A stretch of 52,672 nt of DNA from Halomonas sp. ALS9 (GTDB lineage: Bacteria > Pseudomonadota > Gammaproteobacteria > Pseudomonadales > Halomonadaceae), in contig NZ_LXRG01000032.1 of the NCBI RefSeq assembly GCF_001651035.1, forward strand, positions 1 through 52,672. The letters are read 5' to 3'. The notes under the pieces were generated by a model, which was given only the letters and a program-made list of their open reading frames with translations, searched no databases and was not told the origin of the DNA. The first letter of the stretch is position 1. Every line of letters starts with the position of its first letter. The position numbers and the translations under genes are program-made. Positions 1-8,510 of the stretch are shown here, piece by piece.

Positions 1-35
1 GTTGGAGGAGTGTCCAACTTTTGGGGTGCAGTTCA
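1..35. mobile_element. Terminal inverted repeat of an IS3-family element (partial)
   Basis: Bases 11-35 have the form TGTCCA-N(13)-CAGTTCA. Read on the minus strand this begins TGAACTGC and ends in TGGACA, the typical outer end of IS3-family elements. The element body would lie to the left of the window, so no transposase is visible. The IS remnant end at 27955-27979 has the same TGTCCA...TCA layout. The family call rests on resemblance only. Confidence 0.45.
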
Positions 36-108
36 GTAACAGCGGGGGTTTCGGTTATTGCCTTAGGGTTGCTACGCAAAGCTGGCTGACTAATCCAGCA
101 CCGTCACC

Positions 109-2235
109 TCACCAGCGATAGCTCACTTTGGCACTGATTTCACGGCCTGGATTGTAGTAGTCAGCGGTACTGGAACCGACCACATGCTGCTCGTCGAGTA
201 AGTTGCTAACATTGACGGCCAGATCGGCGTCTTGGGTTAATTGGTAGCTGAAGGCCGCGTCAAACAGCGTTGCTGCACTGCTCTTGGACGTATTGGCGAC
301 ATCAAAGTAGTAAGAGCCAACGTAGCGGGCGCCGAGACCAACACTCATATCCTGGCTTGGCAAGGTATAGTAGCCCCACAGCGAAGCCGTATGTTTGGGT
401 GCAGCAGTAAACTCATTGCCCTCTCTGGCGGCGTTGCTGTCGCGCACCACTTCTGACTCCATATAAGAGTAACCACCGGCCAAGCTGAAGCTATCGGTCA
501 ACTCAGCCTTCGCTTCCAGATCAAGGCCCCGCACCCGGGATTCACCCACGGTTTCCCGTTCGATAACGCCATTGTCCTGCACAACCGCGATAGTGACGTC
601 ATCCCGAGTCAGGTCATAGATAGCCGCCGAGAACAGCGCATTGGTACCAAAGGGGGCGTATTTCGCACCAATTTCGTACTGTTCGCCCCGTTCTGGCTCA
701 ACGCCAATCGTAGGCGGTGCGACCGACTCTACCATGCTGATATAGGTCGAAATTTCGTCGGTAACGCGATAGGTCAATGCACCGCGGAGGGAGTTCTCAG
801 AGAAGTCATCGGAATCGGTGACGCCGGCCATGTTGGTGCTGGATACGTCCATCGAGTCGTTGCGCACGCCCGCGGTCACAATGAATCGATCATAGAAGGA
901 CAAATTCTGGGTCAGGAAGACCGACTCGGTGGTGAAGTCCTGCTCGTTGCTGCTATAGACGTTGAGGCTACTCGGCGCACCGCTATAGACGGGATTTGCG
1001 ATATCAATTGAGGTCGCATCCCCGTAAAACGAACTGTCTTCGGTGGAAGCATCTCGATACTCGACACCCACGAGCGTGCTGCTATCAACCCAGTCAAAAC
1101 GGGCGTCGTACTGCAGGATCGCGTTGCCGATCAGCTCCTGGGCTTCGTTGTCGGTGCCAAAGTAATCGCGATCCACCACGCTGCCTACTCGCGCTGCAGA
1201 GTCAGTGATATAGACGTAGCCGAAGTCGTCGGTCAGATCGCTGTAACGCAGGTTACCGCGCAACGTCAGGCCGTTATTGAAATCATGGGTAAGCTGCCCG
1301 GTGAGGCTGGTGCGCTCAACGTCGTGATAGTTGAAACCAGGCTCACCAAAGAAGTCGCTGCGATCATACTCCCGGTCGAGTGGGTAACCACCGCTATTGG
1401 GGGTATCGTCACGCTTCAGATAGTCGAAAATAACACTCGCTGAGGTGTACTCAGTTGGCTCCCAGGCTAGACCGCCCATCAAGAAGCCATTGTTGTCTTT
1501 GGAGTGATCGTATTCGCGATCGCTGTCACGGATAGTACCGGTGAACCGGTAGGCCACTGTCTCATCAGCGTTCAGCGTGTCACCCACATCAACACCGGCC
1601 TCTTTTGCGTCGAATGAACCGTAGGAGAGATAGCCCTCTCCAAAACGCTCAAACCTTGGTCGTTTGCTCACAAAGTTGACTGCGCCACCCGGATCCGCCG
1701 GGCCAAACAGAGTGGAGTTGGCGCCTCGCAACACCTCAACGCGCTCATAGGCGTAGGGCTCCTCACGGACACCGCGCATTGAGCCTAGCGTCAGCCCGTC
1801 ACGGTAGGTGGTGGCCTCGAAACCGCGGATTTTGAAATAGTCGTTCCGGTCATCGGTGCCGTAATAATCGGTGAGAATCCCTGGGGTATATTGCAGCACT
1901 TCCTCGGTGGTGGAGGCGTTGCGCTGCTCAATCTCTTTCTCTGTGATCACCGACACGGAAGCAGGTGTATCGAGGATACTGGTGGCGACCTTGCCGCCCA
2001 CCCACAGTTCTTGGGCAACTACCGAGTTAGCATCATCATCAGCGTAGGCCTGGGCGTTGACGATAATGGGGGCGAGGCGATATCCCTCATTGTCGTCACT
2101 GCCGTCGCCGGTTTCCTGTGCGTTCCCGAGCATGGGAACAGTCACCAGCGTCGTGCCGCACAGAATGGCGGTAGTGGTCTGCTGCCACCGTACCCGACTT
2201 GCGTTGCGCCGGACTGTGCTATTGCTATCAGTCAT
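109..2235 (-). CDS. TonB-dependent ferric-siderophore receptor
   Basis: Outer-membrane beta-barrel receptor that imports a ferric siderophore using TonB energy. From the chosen ATG at 2235 the protein has 708 residues. It begins with a signal peptide (basic start, hydrophobic TAILCGTTLVTVPML, then GNAQ). A plug domain follows, with VSVITEKEIEQRN and the plug motif YEVRVLRGANSTLFGPADPGG-like region, then a long barrel that ends in an aromatic residue (YRW), as usual for barrel insertion. A longer reading frame runs to 2358, but its extra 41 residues precede an obvious signal peptide and would place the start inside the Fur-like box, so I prefer 2235; AGGGA lies upstream. It is divergent from the binding-protein, permease and ATPase genes, which presumably move the ligand onward. 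The siderophore type cannot be told. The barrel is of the FhuA/FoxA/FpvA-like TonB-siderophor group. Confidence 0.93.
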   Translation of the reverse strand: MTDSNSTVRRNASRVRWQQTTTAILCGTTLVTVPMLGNAQETGDGSDDNEGYRLAPIIVNAQAYADDDANSVVAQELWVGGKVATSILDTPASVSVITEKEIEQRNASTTEEVLQYTPGILTDYYGTDDRNDYFKIRGFEATTYRDGLTLGSMRGVREEPYAYERVEVLRGANSTLFGPADPGGAVNFVSKRPRFERFGEGYLSYGSFDAKEAGVDVGDTLNADETVAYRFTGTIRDSDREYDHSKDNNGFLMGGLAWEPTEYTSASVIFDYLKRDDTPNSGGYPLDREYDRSDFFGEPGFNYHDVERTSLTGQLTHDFNNGLTLRGNLRYSDLTDDFGYVYITDSAARVGSVVDRDYFGTDNEAQELIGNAILQYDARFDWVDSSTLVGVEYRDASTEDSSFYGDATSIDIANPVYSGAPSSLNVYSSNEQDFTTESVFLTQNLSFYDRFIVTAGVRNDSMDVSSTNMAGVTDSDDFSENSLRGALTYRVTDEISTYISMVESVAPPTIGVEPERGEQYEIGAKYAPFGTNALFSAAIYDLTRDDVTIAVVQDNGVIERETVGESRVRGLDLEAKAELTDSFSLAGGYSYMESEVVRDSNAAREGNEFTAAPKHTASLWGYYTLPSQDMSVGLGARYVGSYYFDVANTSKSSAATLFDAAFSYQLTQDADLAVNVSNLLDEQHVVGSSTADYYNPGREISAKVSYRW

Positions 2236-2340
2236 GTTGAAGATCCCTAGAAATGAATAAACCCAACCTGCCCGCCTTGTGATTTTCTTTTGAAAGGCCG
2301 GGAGAGTATCCGAAGCTAGCATCCCCGAGTCAAGAGTGAT

Positions 2341-2359
2341 AATGTCAATCACAATCATT
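2341..2359. promoter_or_regulatory. Fur-box-like operator for iron uptake genes
   Basis: Bases 2347-2359 read AATCACAATCATT. This matches the Fur core AATGATAATCATT at 11 of 13 positions. It sits about 110 bases upstream of the receptor start and about 135 bases upstream of the divergent binding-protein gene. Iron-responsive repression by Fur of the receptor, and perhaps of both directions, is the natural reading. Confidence 0.6.
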
Positions 2360-2491
2360 TAGTTAAACTTTTGGCAAGAATTGCAGTACACCATGCGCCA
2401 TCCAGCCTACTCGTCATATATCCAGACACTGCATGCTTACTTAGCGGTGAGGATTGCTCGTTATCAACGTCTTTAGCTTTTGGAGAACGCT

Positions 2492-3484
2492 ATGGCACTG
2501 TTCCATAGAAGTCTGGGCGTTTGTGTAGCGCTTATCGCTGCCTGCAGCCTCAGCGCGGCACCGGTCGGCGCGCAACAATATCCCCTTGAGATCGAGCACG
2601 CCCTGGGCATTACCGTGCTGCCCAAAAAGCCCGAACGGATCGCCACCGTGGCCTGGGCCAATCACGAAGTGCCGCTGGCGCTAGGCGTGGTGCCGGTGGG
2701 CTTTGCCGCCGCCAACTTTGGCGACGACAATGGCAACGGGCTACTGCCCTGGGTGGAAGCCCGGCTTGAAGAGCTTGGTGCTGCGCCTCCTGCCCTATTC
2801 GATGAAGGCGACGGAATCGATTTTGAGGCCGTGGCAGAACGTCAGCCCGACGTGATTCTTGCTGCCTATTCAGGGATTAGCCAGTCTGACTATGACACCT
2901 TGAGCCAGATTGCCCCGGTGGTCGCCTACACCGAAGGCCCTTGGGCAACCGGCTGGCGCGATATGATTCGAATTAACAGTGAAGGCATGGGCATGGCCGC
3001 AGAGGGCCAGGCGCTTATTGAACGACTTGAAGCGAAGATTGCAGACACCGCTGCAAACCACTCTGACCTTGCGGGTAAGACGGCTATGTTCGTCACCCAC
3101 CTTGATCCCACCAACCTGGGGCGCATTTCGTTCTATACCGACAACGACGCACGGGTGCGGTTTTTCCATGACCTGGGGCTGACCTCACCCGAGGTAGTAA
3201 AACAGAACTCTACGCCCGGTAAATTTGCCGGCGAGATAAGTTCTGAACTGATCGATGAACTCGATGATGTGGATATTCTCGTCACCTACGGTGGCCAGCC
3301 GCTAATTGATCAGCTTTCAGCCCACCCGCTCACCTCCCGCCTGCCGGTGGTAGAAAACGGCGCCGTTGTTCTGCTCGGCAACAGCCCGTTGGGCACGGCG
3401 GCCAACCCTACCCCCATGTCGATTTCTTGGTTGCTGGACGATTATGCAGACCTGCTCTCCGAAGCCGCACGTAAGTCAGAGTAA
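2492..3484 (+). CDS. Periplasmic ferric-siderophore-binding protein (FhuD/FecB-like)
   Basis: Substrate-binding component of an iron-siderophore ABC importer. It accepts the ligand from the outer-membrane receptor and delivers it to the FecCD permeases. The 330-residue product starts with a signal peptide (FHRSLGVCVALIAACSLSAAPVGAQ). It then has the two-lobed TroA/FhuD fold pattern: PERIATVAWANHEVPLALGVVPVGFA at the first lobe, FEAVAERQPDVILAAYSGIS, and DVDILVTYGGQ in the second lobe. ATG at 2492 is preceded by GGAG at 2482-2485 with good spacing. A TTG at 2480 is in frame but lies before this ribosome site. It is first in a run of four overlapping plus-strand genes. No siderophore synthesis genes are in the window, so it may serve a xenosiderophore. 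Confidence 0.9.
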   Translation: MALFHRSLGVCVALIAACSLSAAPVGAQQYPLEIEHALGITVLPKKPERIATVAWANHEVPLALGVVPVGFAAANFGDDNGNGLLPWVEARLEELGAAPPALFDEGDGIDFEAVAERQPDVILAAYSGISQSDYDTLSQIAPVVAYTEGPWATGWRDMIRINSEGMGMAAEGQALIERLEAKIADTAANHSDLAGKTAMFVTHLDPTNLGRISFYTDNDARVRFFHDLGLTSPEVVKQNSTPGKFAGEISSELIDELDDVDILVTYGGQPLIDQLSAHPLTSRLPVVENGAVVLLGNSPLGTAANPTPMSISWLLDDYADLLSEAARKSE

Positions 3485-4520
3485 TAGCGTCACCGAGAAT
3501 GAACTTAGCATCAGCAAGCTACGTAAAACATTGGCTCCTCGCTTTGCAGGCGGCTTACTACTGTTGGTTTTGCTTACCCTTGCGTTAATGCTTTCTGTCG
3601 CGTTCGGCACCCGCGAAGTAGGCTGGCCGGAAATAGCCGCCGCGCTAAGCGGCCAGGTTGAAACCATTGGGGATGCCGCCGTGGCTAGCCGCCTACCACG
3701 CACCCTGCTTGCCATTCTCGCCGGGGCCGCGCTCGGCATTTCCGGCGGCGTCATGCAGGGCCTGACCCGCAATCCCCTCGCTGATCCCGGTCTTTTAGGC
3801 GTCAACGCTGGGGCGGCGCTGGCGGTGGTGATTGGCATTGCCTGGTTCGGCATCGAAGAGACGACCCACTACATCTGGGCAGCGCTTTTTGGGGCCGGGT
3901 TTACCGCCGTCGCGGTTTACGCAATTGCCAACCTAGCTCGGGGCGGGGCCACTCCACTGAGGCTGGCGCTTGCAGGTGCTGCCACCACCGCAGCGCTAAG
4001 CTCGCTTGTCACCGCCGTGATCCTCCCACGCGGTGATATCGCCGGGCTGGTGCAATCCTGGCTAGTGGGCGGTGTAGGCGGCGCCACCTATGACCAAATC
4101 CTGCCCGTACTACCCTTTCTGCTTGCCGGGTTTGTTATCACGCTATTGGCGGCGCGTAAGCTCAACCTGCTAGCGCTAGGTGACGATACCGCTGCCGGGC
4201 TGGGTGAAAAGGTGGCTTTGGCCAGAGCTATGTCGGCGCTGGGGGCGGTACTGCTATGCGGGCCGATCACTGCAGTGTGCGGCCCGATTGGTTTCGTGGG
4301 GCTGGTGGTACCGCATGCCTGCCGCCTGCTGGTAGGTGGCGACTATCGCTGGCTGCTGCCCTTCTCCGCCCTGGGCGGCGCGGCACTGCTGACGTTTTCA
4401 GACGTTGCAGGGCGGCTGGTGGCCCATCCATCCGAGCTGGACGTGGGCATCGTGACAGCTTTTATCGGCGCGCCGGTGTTTATCTGGATTGTGCGCAACC
4501 GCAAAGTAGGTTCGCTATGA
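3444..4520 (+). CDS. FecCD-type siderophore ABC permease 1
   Basis: Inner-membrane permease half of a ferric-siderophore importer. Markers of the FecCD family are the early RLPRTLLAILAGAALGISGGVMQGLTRNPLADPGLLGVNAGAA block (about residues 65-110 from this start) and the later GPIGFVGLVVPHACRLLVGGDYRWLLP block, with about ten hydrophobic segments. The start is uncertain. ATG 3444 gives 358 residues and overlaps the binding-protein gene by 41 bases; an earlier in-frame ATG at 3366 would add residues unlike the family. The stop TGA overlaps the ATG of the next permease (ATGA at 4517-4520), indicating translational coupling. The two permeases probably form a heterodimer. Confidence 0.9.
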   Translation: MQTCSPKPHVSQSNSVTENELSISKLRKTLAPRFAGGLLLLVLLTLALMLSVAFGTREVGWPEIAAALSGQVETIGDAAVASRLPRTLLAILAGAALGISGGVMQGLTRNPLADPGLLGVNAGAALAVVIGIAWFGIEETTHYIWAALFGAGFTAVAVYAIANLARGGATPLRLALAGAATTAALSSLVTAVILPRGDIAGLVQSWLVGGVGGATYDQILPVLPFLLAGFVITLLAARKLNLLALGDDTAAGLGEKVALARAMSALGAVLLCGPITAVCGPIGFVGLVVPHACRLLVGGDYRWLLPFSALGGAALLTFSDVAGRLVAHPSELDVGIVTAFIGAPVFIWIVRNRKVGSL

Positions 4521-5560
4521 ACCCGCCGCCCCTCAACGCGATCAGCCACTTTGGCCAAATACGCAGGGCGAATGCAAAGCGCCGCTTTCGTATGCTCACA
4601 GTACTAACCGCCTGCCTGCTCGCGGGCGTGACGTTAACCCTGATGCTGGGGCAGTCCTTTACGCCACTTTCCACAGTGCTACGGATACTTGGCGGCGCAG
4701 ATGTACCGGGCGCTAGTTTTACTGTGCGTGAACTTCGCCTACCACGGGCAGTGGTTTCGGTGCTAGTGGGCGCATGCTTTGGTCTGGGCGGCATCGCCTT
4801 TCAAACCATGCTGCGCAACCCGCTGGCAAGCCCAGATATCATTGGCATTAGCACTGGCGCCAGCTCCGGCGCGGTATTTGCCATTGTGGTGCTCTCGCTA
4901 AGCGGCCCGGCGGTTTCAGTGGTGGCCATCGGCTCAGGGCTGGGCGTCGCCCTGCTGATCTACGCGCTCTCCTGGCGCCAGGGGGTAACTGGCGGGCGGC
5001 TGATTCTGATCGGCATCGGCATGGCCGCAATGCTGCAAAGCGTTACCGCCTACCTACTAATGCGCGCGCCCAGCTGGACGCTGCAAGAAGCTCTGCGCTG
5101 GATAACGGGTAGCGTCAACGGCGTTCAGTTAGGTCAGGCGCTGCCGCTGTTAGTCGCCCTCCTGCTATTCGGTGGGCTGCTGTTAAGCCGCCAGCGCGAT
5201 CTTGAGACCCTGCGTATGGGCGACGATCTTGCCGCGGGGCTTGGTGTTCGCTTGGCCGTTACGCGAATCATCGTGGTGATCTCTGCAGTGGCCCTGGTGG
5301 CATTTGCGACGGCGGTTTCAGGCCCGGTGGCGTTCGTAGCGTTTCTTTCCGGCCCCATTGCCGCACGGCTGATGGGGCGTAACGGCTCGCTACTCATTCC
5401 CTCGGCGCTGGTGGGCGCCCTGCTCGTTCTACTGGGCGATTATGCGGGCCAGTTTTTGTTACCCGCCCGCTACCCGGTAGGCATCGTGACCGGCGTGCTG
5501 GGAGCACCCTATCTGATTTATCTGATTATTCGCGAAAATAAAAGCAGAGGCTCCCTATGA
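4517..5560 (+). CDS. FecCD-type siderophore ABC permease 2
   Basis: Second membrane subunit of the importer, 347 residues. It carries the family block LRLPRAVVSVLVGACFGLGGIAFQTMLRNPLASPDIIGISTGAS and the later GPVAFVAFLSGPIAARLMGRNGSLLIPSALVGALLVLLGDYAGQ. An upstream in-frame extension exists from 4256, but it lies wholly within the first permease gene; the ATG at 4517 overlaps that gene's stop by four bases and is the natural coupled start. The gene ends in TATGA, which starts the ATPase gene. It resembles FepG/FecD partners and is distinct enough from permease 1 to suggest a heteromeric channel. Confidence 0.91.
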   Translation: MNPPPLNAISHFGQIRRANAKRRFRMLTVLTACLLAGVTLTLMLGQSFTPLSTVLRILGGADVPGASFTVRELRLPRAVVSVLVGACFGLGGIAFQTMLRNPLASPDIIGISTGASSGAVFAIVVLSLSGPAVSVVAIGSGLGVALLIYALSWRQGVTGGRLILIGIGMAAMLQSVTAYLLMRAPSWTLQEALRWITGSVNGVQLGQALPLLVALLLFGGLLLSRQRDLETLRMGDDLAAGLGVRLAVTRIIVVISAVALVAFATAVSGPVAFVAFLSGPIAARLMGRNGSLLIPSALVGALLVLLGDYAGQFLLPARYPVGIVTGVLGAPYLIYLIIRENKSRGSL

Positions 5561-6393
5561 ACGCTTCCTCGCTTCTCGCCCAAGGCCTGGTGGCAAGCTA
5601 CGGGGATCGAACAGTCCTCAATGACGTTAACCTGACAGTCTCAGCGGGACATACCACCGCCATCGTTGGCGCCAACGCCTGTGGAAAATCGACACTGCTA
5701 CGCGTGCTTTCGAGGCTGCTCGCGCCGGAGCAAGGAGAGGTGTTGCTGGACGGCAACGCCATTCACCGACTCAACACCCGACGCCTGGCGCAACAATTGG
5801 GTTTTCTTCCCCAATCGCCCATCGCGCCGGAAGGTATTAGCGTGCTTGAACTGGTTAGCCGCGGCCGTCACCCTCATCAAGGGTTGTTTAAACGCTGGAG
5901 CACCGCCGACGAAGCAGCCGTCGCCGAAGCACTGACCGCCACGCATATGACGGAACTGGCCGAGTGCGCGGTAGAAGAACTCTCCGGCGGGCAGCGCCAG
6001 CGCGCCTGGATCGCCATGGCCCTTACCCAGCAAACCAATGTGCTGCTGCTTGATGAGCCCACCACTTTTCTGGATATCAACCATCAGATTGAGGTGCTCG
6101 ATCTTCTCACCGACCTCAACCGGCAGCGCGGAACCACGATAGTAATGGTGCTTCACGAACTCAACCTGGCCGCCCGCTACGCCGACCAACTGGTCGCCAT
6201 GGCCAACGGCAAGGTTTACGCGGTAGGCCCGCCGGAAAACATTCTGACCGAACAGATGGTGCGCGACGTATTTGGCCTGGAAAGCCGCGTCATCAAAGAC
6301 CCCGTCACCGGCAAGCCGATGATGATACCGCTAGGGCGGCATGGAGGGCCTAACTCAGCGAGCCCCGACAGCGGCACGTCCTTTGATGATTGA
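5557..6393 (+). CDS. Siderophore ABC transporter ATPase (FepC/FhuC-like)
   Basis: Cytoplasmic ATPase that powers the two FecCD permeases, 278 residues. The Walker A is GANACGKSTLL (about residues 38-48); the second position after GAN is A, and C replaces the more usual G or S. Other motifs are the Q-loop FLPQSP, the ABC signature LSGGQRQRAWIAMAL, Walker B VLLLDEPTTFLD and the switch VLHELN, where the motif histidine is present. The start overlaps the second permease by ATGA. The 3' end runs 39 bases into the convergent MFS gene, so the last 13 codons are shared with the opposite strand. The region after the H-switch (GPPENILTEQMVRDVFGLES) is typical of the FepC group. Confidence 0.93.
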   Translation: MNASSLLAQGLVASYGDRTVLNDVNLTVSAGHTTAIVGANACGKSTLLRVLSRLLAPEQGEVLLDGNAIHRLNTRRLAQQLGFLPQSPIAPEGISVLELVSRGRHPHQGLFKRWSTADEAAVAEALTATHMTELAECAVEELSGGQRQRAWIAMALTQQTNVLLLDEPTTFLDINHQIEVLDLLTDLNRQRGTTIVMVLHELNLAARYADQLVAMANGKVYAVGPPENILTEQMVRDVFGLESRVIKDPVTGKPMMIPLGRHGGPNSASPDSGTSFDD

Positions 6394-7554
6394 GCGGGCA
6401 AGCATCAGGTACGCCACCGAACCGCAGGCAGCCATGGCCAGGATAACCGCTCCTAGCGTATGCGGCAGCAAGGCAGACAGTGCACTCAAAACCCCGGCGA
6501 TACCGAACTGGGCAGCGCCCAGAAGTGCTGCGGCAGTTCCACTGCTGGTGGGAAAGAACTCTAAAAAGCAGGCCTGTATATTCGGCGAGATCGCCCCTAT
6601 CGAGCCGATGGTCAGCATCATGGCAAGCAGGAAAGCGTACAGCGGCCACTCCATGAAGGCAGCCATCACCAACAAGACGATGCCCACTGCCTGACAGCCC
6701 GTCGCCAACTGCAGGATGCGCAGCGACGACAACCTGGAAAGCAGGATTCGATTGAGAATATTGAAGATCAGCATCGCGACGATGTTTGCAGCAAACAGCA
6801 GCGAAAAGCTAGAAGGCGACTGACCGAAGTGCCCCTGATAGATAAAGGAGGCGTAGGTGATGAACATCATCAGGGTAGAAAAAGAAGCGGCCTGCCAAAC
6901 GATGAACGGCAGGGCTGGCTTTGTCGACAGCACCAGTTTGTAACGCGCCAGCAGGCTCATCTGAGGGCTTTTCGTTCGCGACACCTTGCCCGTGCCGGTA
7001 AAGAGCACCCGCACCAGCAATGGCACCAGCAGCAGCGCGTATGCCGCCAAGGCAAAGAAAATAGTGTGCCAGGAACCCAGCAACAGAATCGCGCTACCTA
7101 CGCTCGGCGCAATGCCTGGCGCCAACACCATGATAAAGCCCATCATTGAGAACAGTTTCGCAGCGTCGCGGCCCGCCACCCGGTCGCGCACTAATGCCGG
7201 TACTGATACCAGCGTCAAACCGGCACCAATGGCCTGAATTGCCCGCCCACCGAGTAGGGAGTTCAGGGAATCCGACATTCCAATGGCAATGCTTGAGAAC
7301 GCAAAAATCACCAGCCCGCTCATCAGAACCCGCTGCCGTCCGTAGCGATCTGAAAGCGCACCGCCAATTAACTGACCCAACGCCAGCGCAAAGACATACA
7401 CCGACACACTCAACGATACCGACTGCTGAGAAATCCCCAGCGATTCGCCGATGACCGGAAAGGCCGGTAGGTACGTATCCATGGAAAACGGGCCCAGCAT
7501 CATGGTCAATGCCAAGCTTAGCACCACAATAAACGGCGTTTTAGATTGGGTCAT
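6355..7554 (-). CDS. Bcr/CflA-type MFS multidrug efflux transporter
   Basis: Twelve-helix drug:proton antiporter of 399 residues in the inner membrane. N-terminal features are MMLGPFSMDTYLPAFPVIGESLG, typical of Bcr/CflA proteins (FSMDMYLPA-like), and the MFS loop motif GGALSDRYGRQRVL after helix 2. The length is normal for the family. It is convergent with the siderophore ATPase gene and overlaps it by 39 bases. A 7-bp inverted repeat lies 24 bases upstream of its start and may be an operator. Such pumps can export antibiotics, cysteine or siderophores. Position beside an iron uptake operon makes siderophore export conceivable, but nothing in the sequence proves it. Confidence 0.88.
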   Translation of the reverse strand: MTQSKTPFIVVLSLALTMMLGPFSMDTYLPAFPVIGESLGISQQSVSLSVSVYVFALALGQLIGGALSDRYGRQRVLMSGLVIFAFSSIAIGMSDSLNSLLGGRAIQAIGAGLTLVSVPALVRDRVAGRDAAKLFSMMGFIMVLAPGIAPSVGSAILLLGSWHTIFFALAAYALLLVPLLVRVLFTGTGKVSRTKSPQMSLLARYKLVLSTKPALPFIVWQAASFSTLMMFITYASFIYQGHFGQSPSSFSLLFAANIVAMLIFNILNRILLSRLSSLRILQLATGCQAVGIVLLVMAAFMEWPLYAFLLAMMLTIGSIGAISPNIQACFLEFFPTSSGTAAALLGAAQFGIAGVLSALSALLPHTLGAVILAMAACGSVAYLMLARSIIKGRAAVGAR

Positions 7555-7577
7555 AGAAGCTCGCGGTAACAGGACAT

Positions 7578-7596
7578 AATGATGGACAACATCATT
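7578..7596. promoter_or_regulatory. Inverted repeat upstream of the efflux gene
   Basis: AATGATG-GACAA-CATCATT: perfect 7-bp arms with a 5-bp spacer, 24-42 bases before the MFS start codon. Candidate operator; no cognate regulator gene is adjacent. Confidence 0.35.
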
Positions 7597-7649
7597 GATA
7601 TGATAACGACGATACTCGCTGATTGAGTGGCGCTCTTAATCAACGTTTT

Positions 7650-8444
7650 TCAGTTACTCTCCGGCAACGTGATAGCACCTTTAAGATAAGGCGCCACGCG
7701 GCCTTTGATAATCACGCGCTCGCCTTCCAAGATGCAGCTAAGCGTGCCTTTGCGGGCACCGCCCTGGCGTGCGGTTAACGTTTGCTTGCCTAAACGTCTA
7801 GCCCAATACGGCGCAAGCGAGGTATGGGCCGAACCTGTAACGGGGTCTTCTTCCACGCCCACCTTAGGGCCAAACCAACGGGAAACGAAGTCCACATCAT
7901 AGCCTTTAGCGGTGACTACCACACCCCGCCCCGGCAGCTGTTTAAGCTGCTGCATATCCGGCGCTAACGATTCGATCAACGACACATCATTGATCACCAC
8001 CACGATATCGTCAGAGATTAGCATCTCCTCAATTTCAATGCCGCCGAGCGCTGCCGCTACCTCAGCGCGTATTGCCAAGGGTTCAAGCGTTTTAGCGGGG
8101 AAATCCATCGCCAGTTCGTCATCCTTACGCTTTACTAATAGCGGCCCGCTGCGGGTCTGAAATTGCAGTATTTCTGAGCTATCGCCTAATACATTAAAAA
8201 TTACCCATGCTGCCGCCAACGTGGCATGACCACATAAATCCACTTCCACCGCAGGGGTAAACCAGCGCAGGTGGTAGCCTGTTTCAGTCGGCACAAAAAA
8301 GGCCGTTTCGGACAGGTTGTTCTCCGTGGCAATGGCCTGTAACAGCGCATCATCCAGCCACACTTCCAGCGGGCAAACTGCTGCAGGATTGCCTTCAAAG
8401 GGCTTAGAGGCAAATGCATCTACTTGGTAAAGATCAATGTTCAT
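7650..8444 (-). CDS. PhzF-family epimerase/isomerase-like protein
   Basis: Cytoplasmic protein of the PhzF (phenazine biosynthesis-like, diaminopimelate-epimerase fold) family, 264 residues. Family signatures are QVDAFASKPFEGNPAAVCPL at the start, NNLSETAFF (the conserved Glu lies here), RWFTPAVEVDLCGHATLAAAWV, and late SRWFGPKVGVEEDPVTGSAHTSLAPYW. The two halves are the duplicated epimerase-like lobes. I chose ATG 8444; a GTG lies one codon upstream. No phenazine genes are nearby, so the physiological substrate is unknown, as for most single-copy PhzF homologues. It is a monocistronic minus-strand gene between the efflux pump and the RhuM gene. Confidence 0.9.
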   Translation of the reverse strand: MNIDLYQVDAFASKPFEGNPAAVCPLEVWLDDALLQAIATENNLSETAFFVPTETGYHLRWFTPAVEVDLCGHATLAAAWVIFNVLGDSSEILQFQTRSGPLLVKRKDDELAMDFPAKTLEPLAIRAEVAAALGGIEIEEMLISDDIVVVINDVSLIESLAPDMQQLKQLPGRGVVVTAKGYDVDFVSRWFGPKVGVEEDPVTGSAHTSLAPYWARRLGKQTLTARQGGARKGTLSCILEGERVIIKGRVAPYLKGAITLPESN

Positions 8445-8510
8445 CACAGATAGCCTTTCTAACGTCAGAGGTCACTTCGGGCGCGGCGTTCAACACATCA
8501 ACTGCCACAA

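Noticed and set aside
7650..8444. Phenazine biosynthesis gene
   Set aside because: PhzF-like proteins are widespread without phenazine pathways and no other phz gene is in the window.
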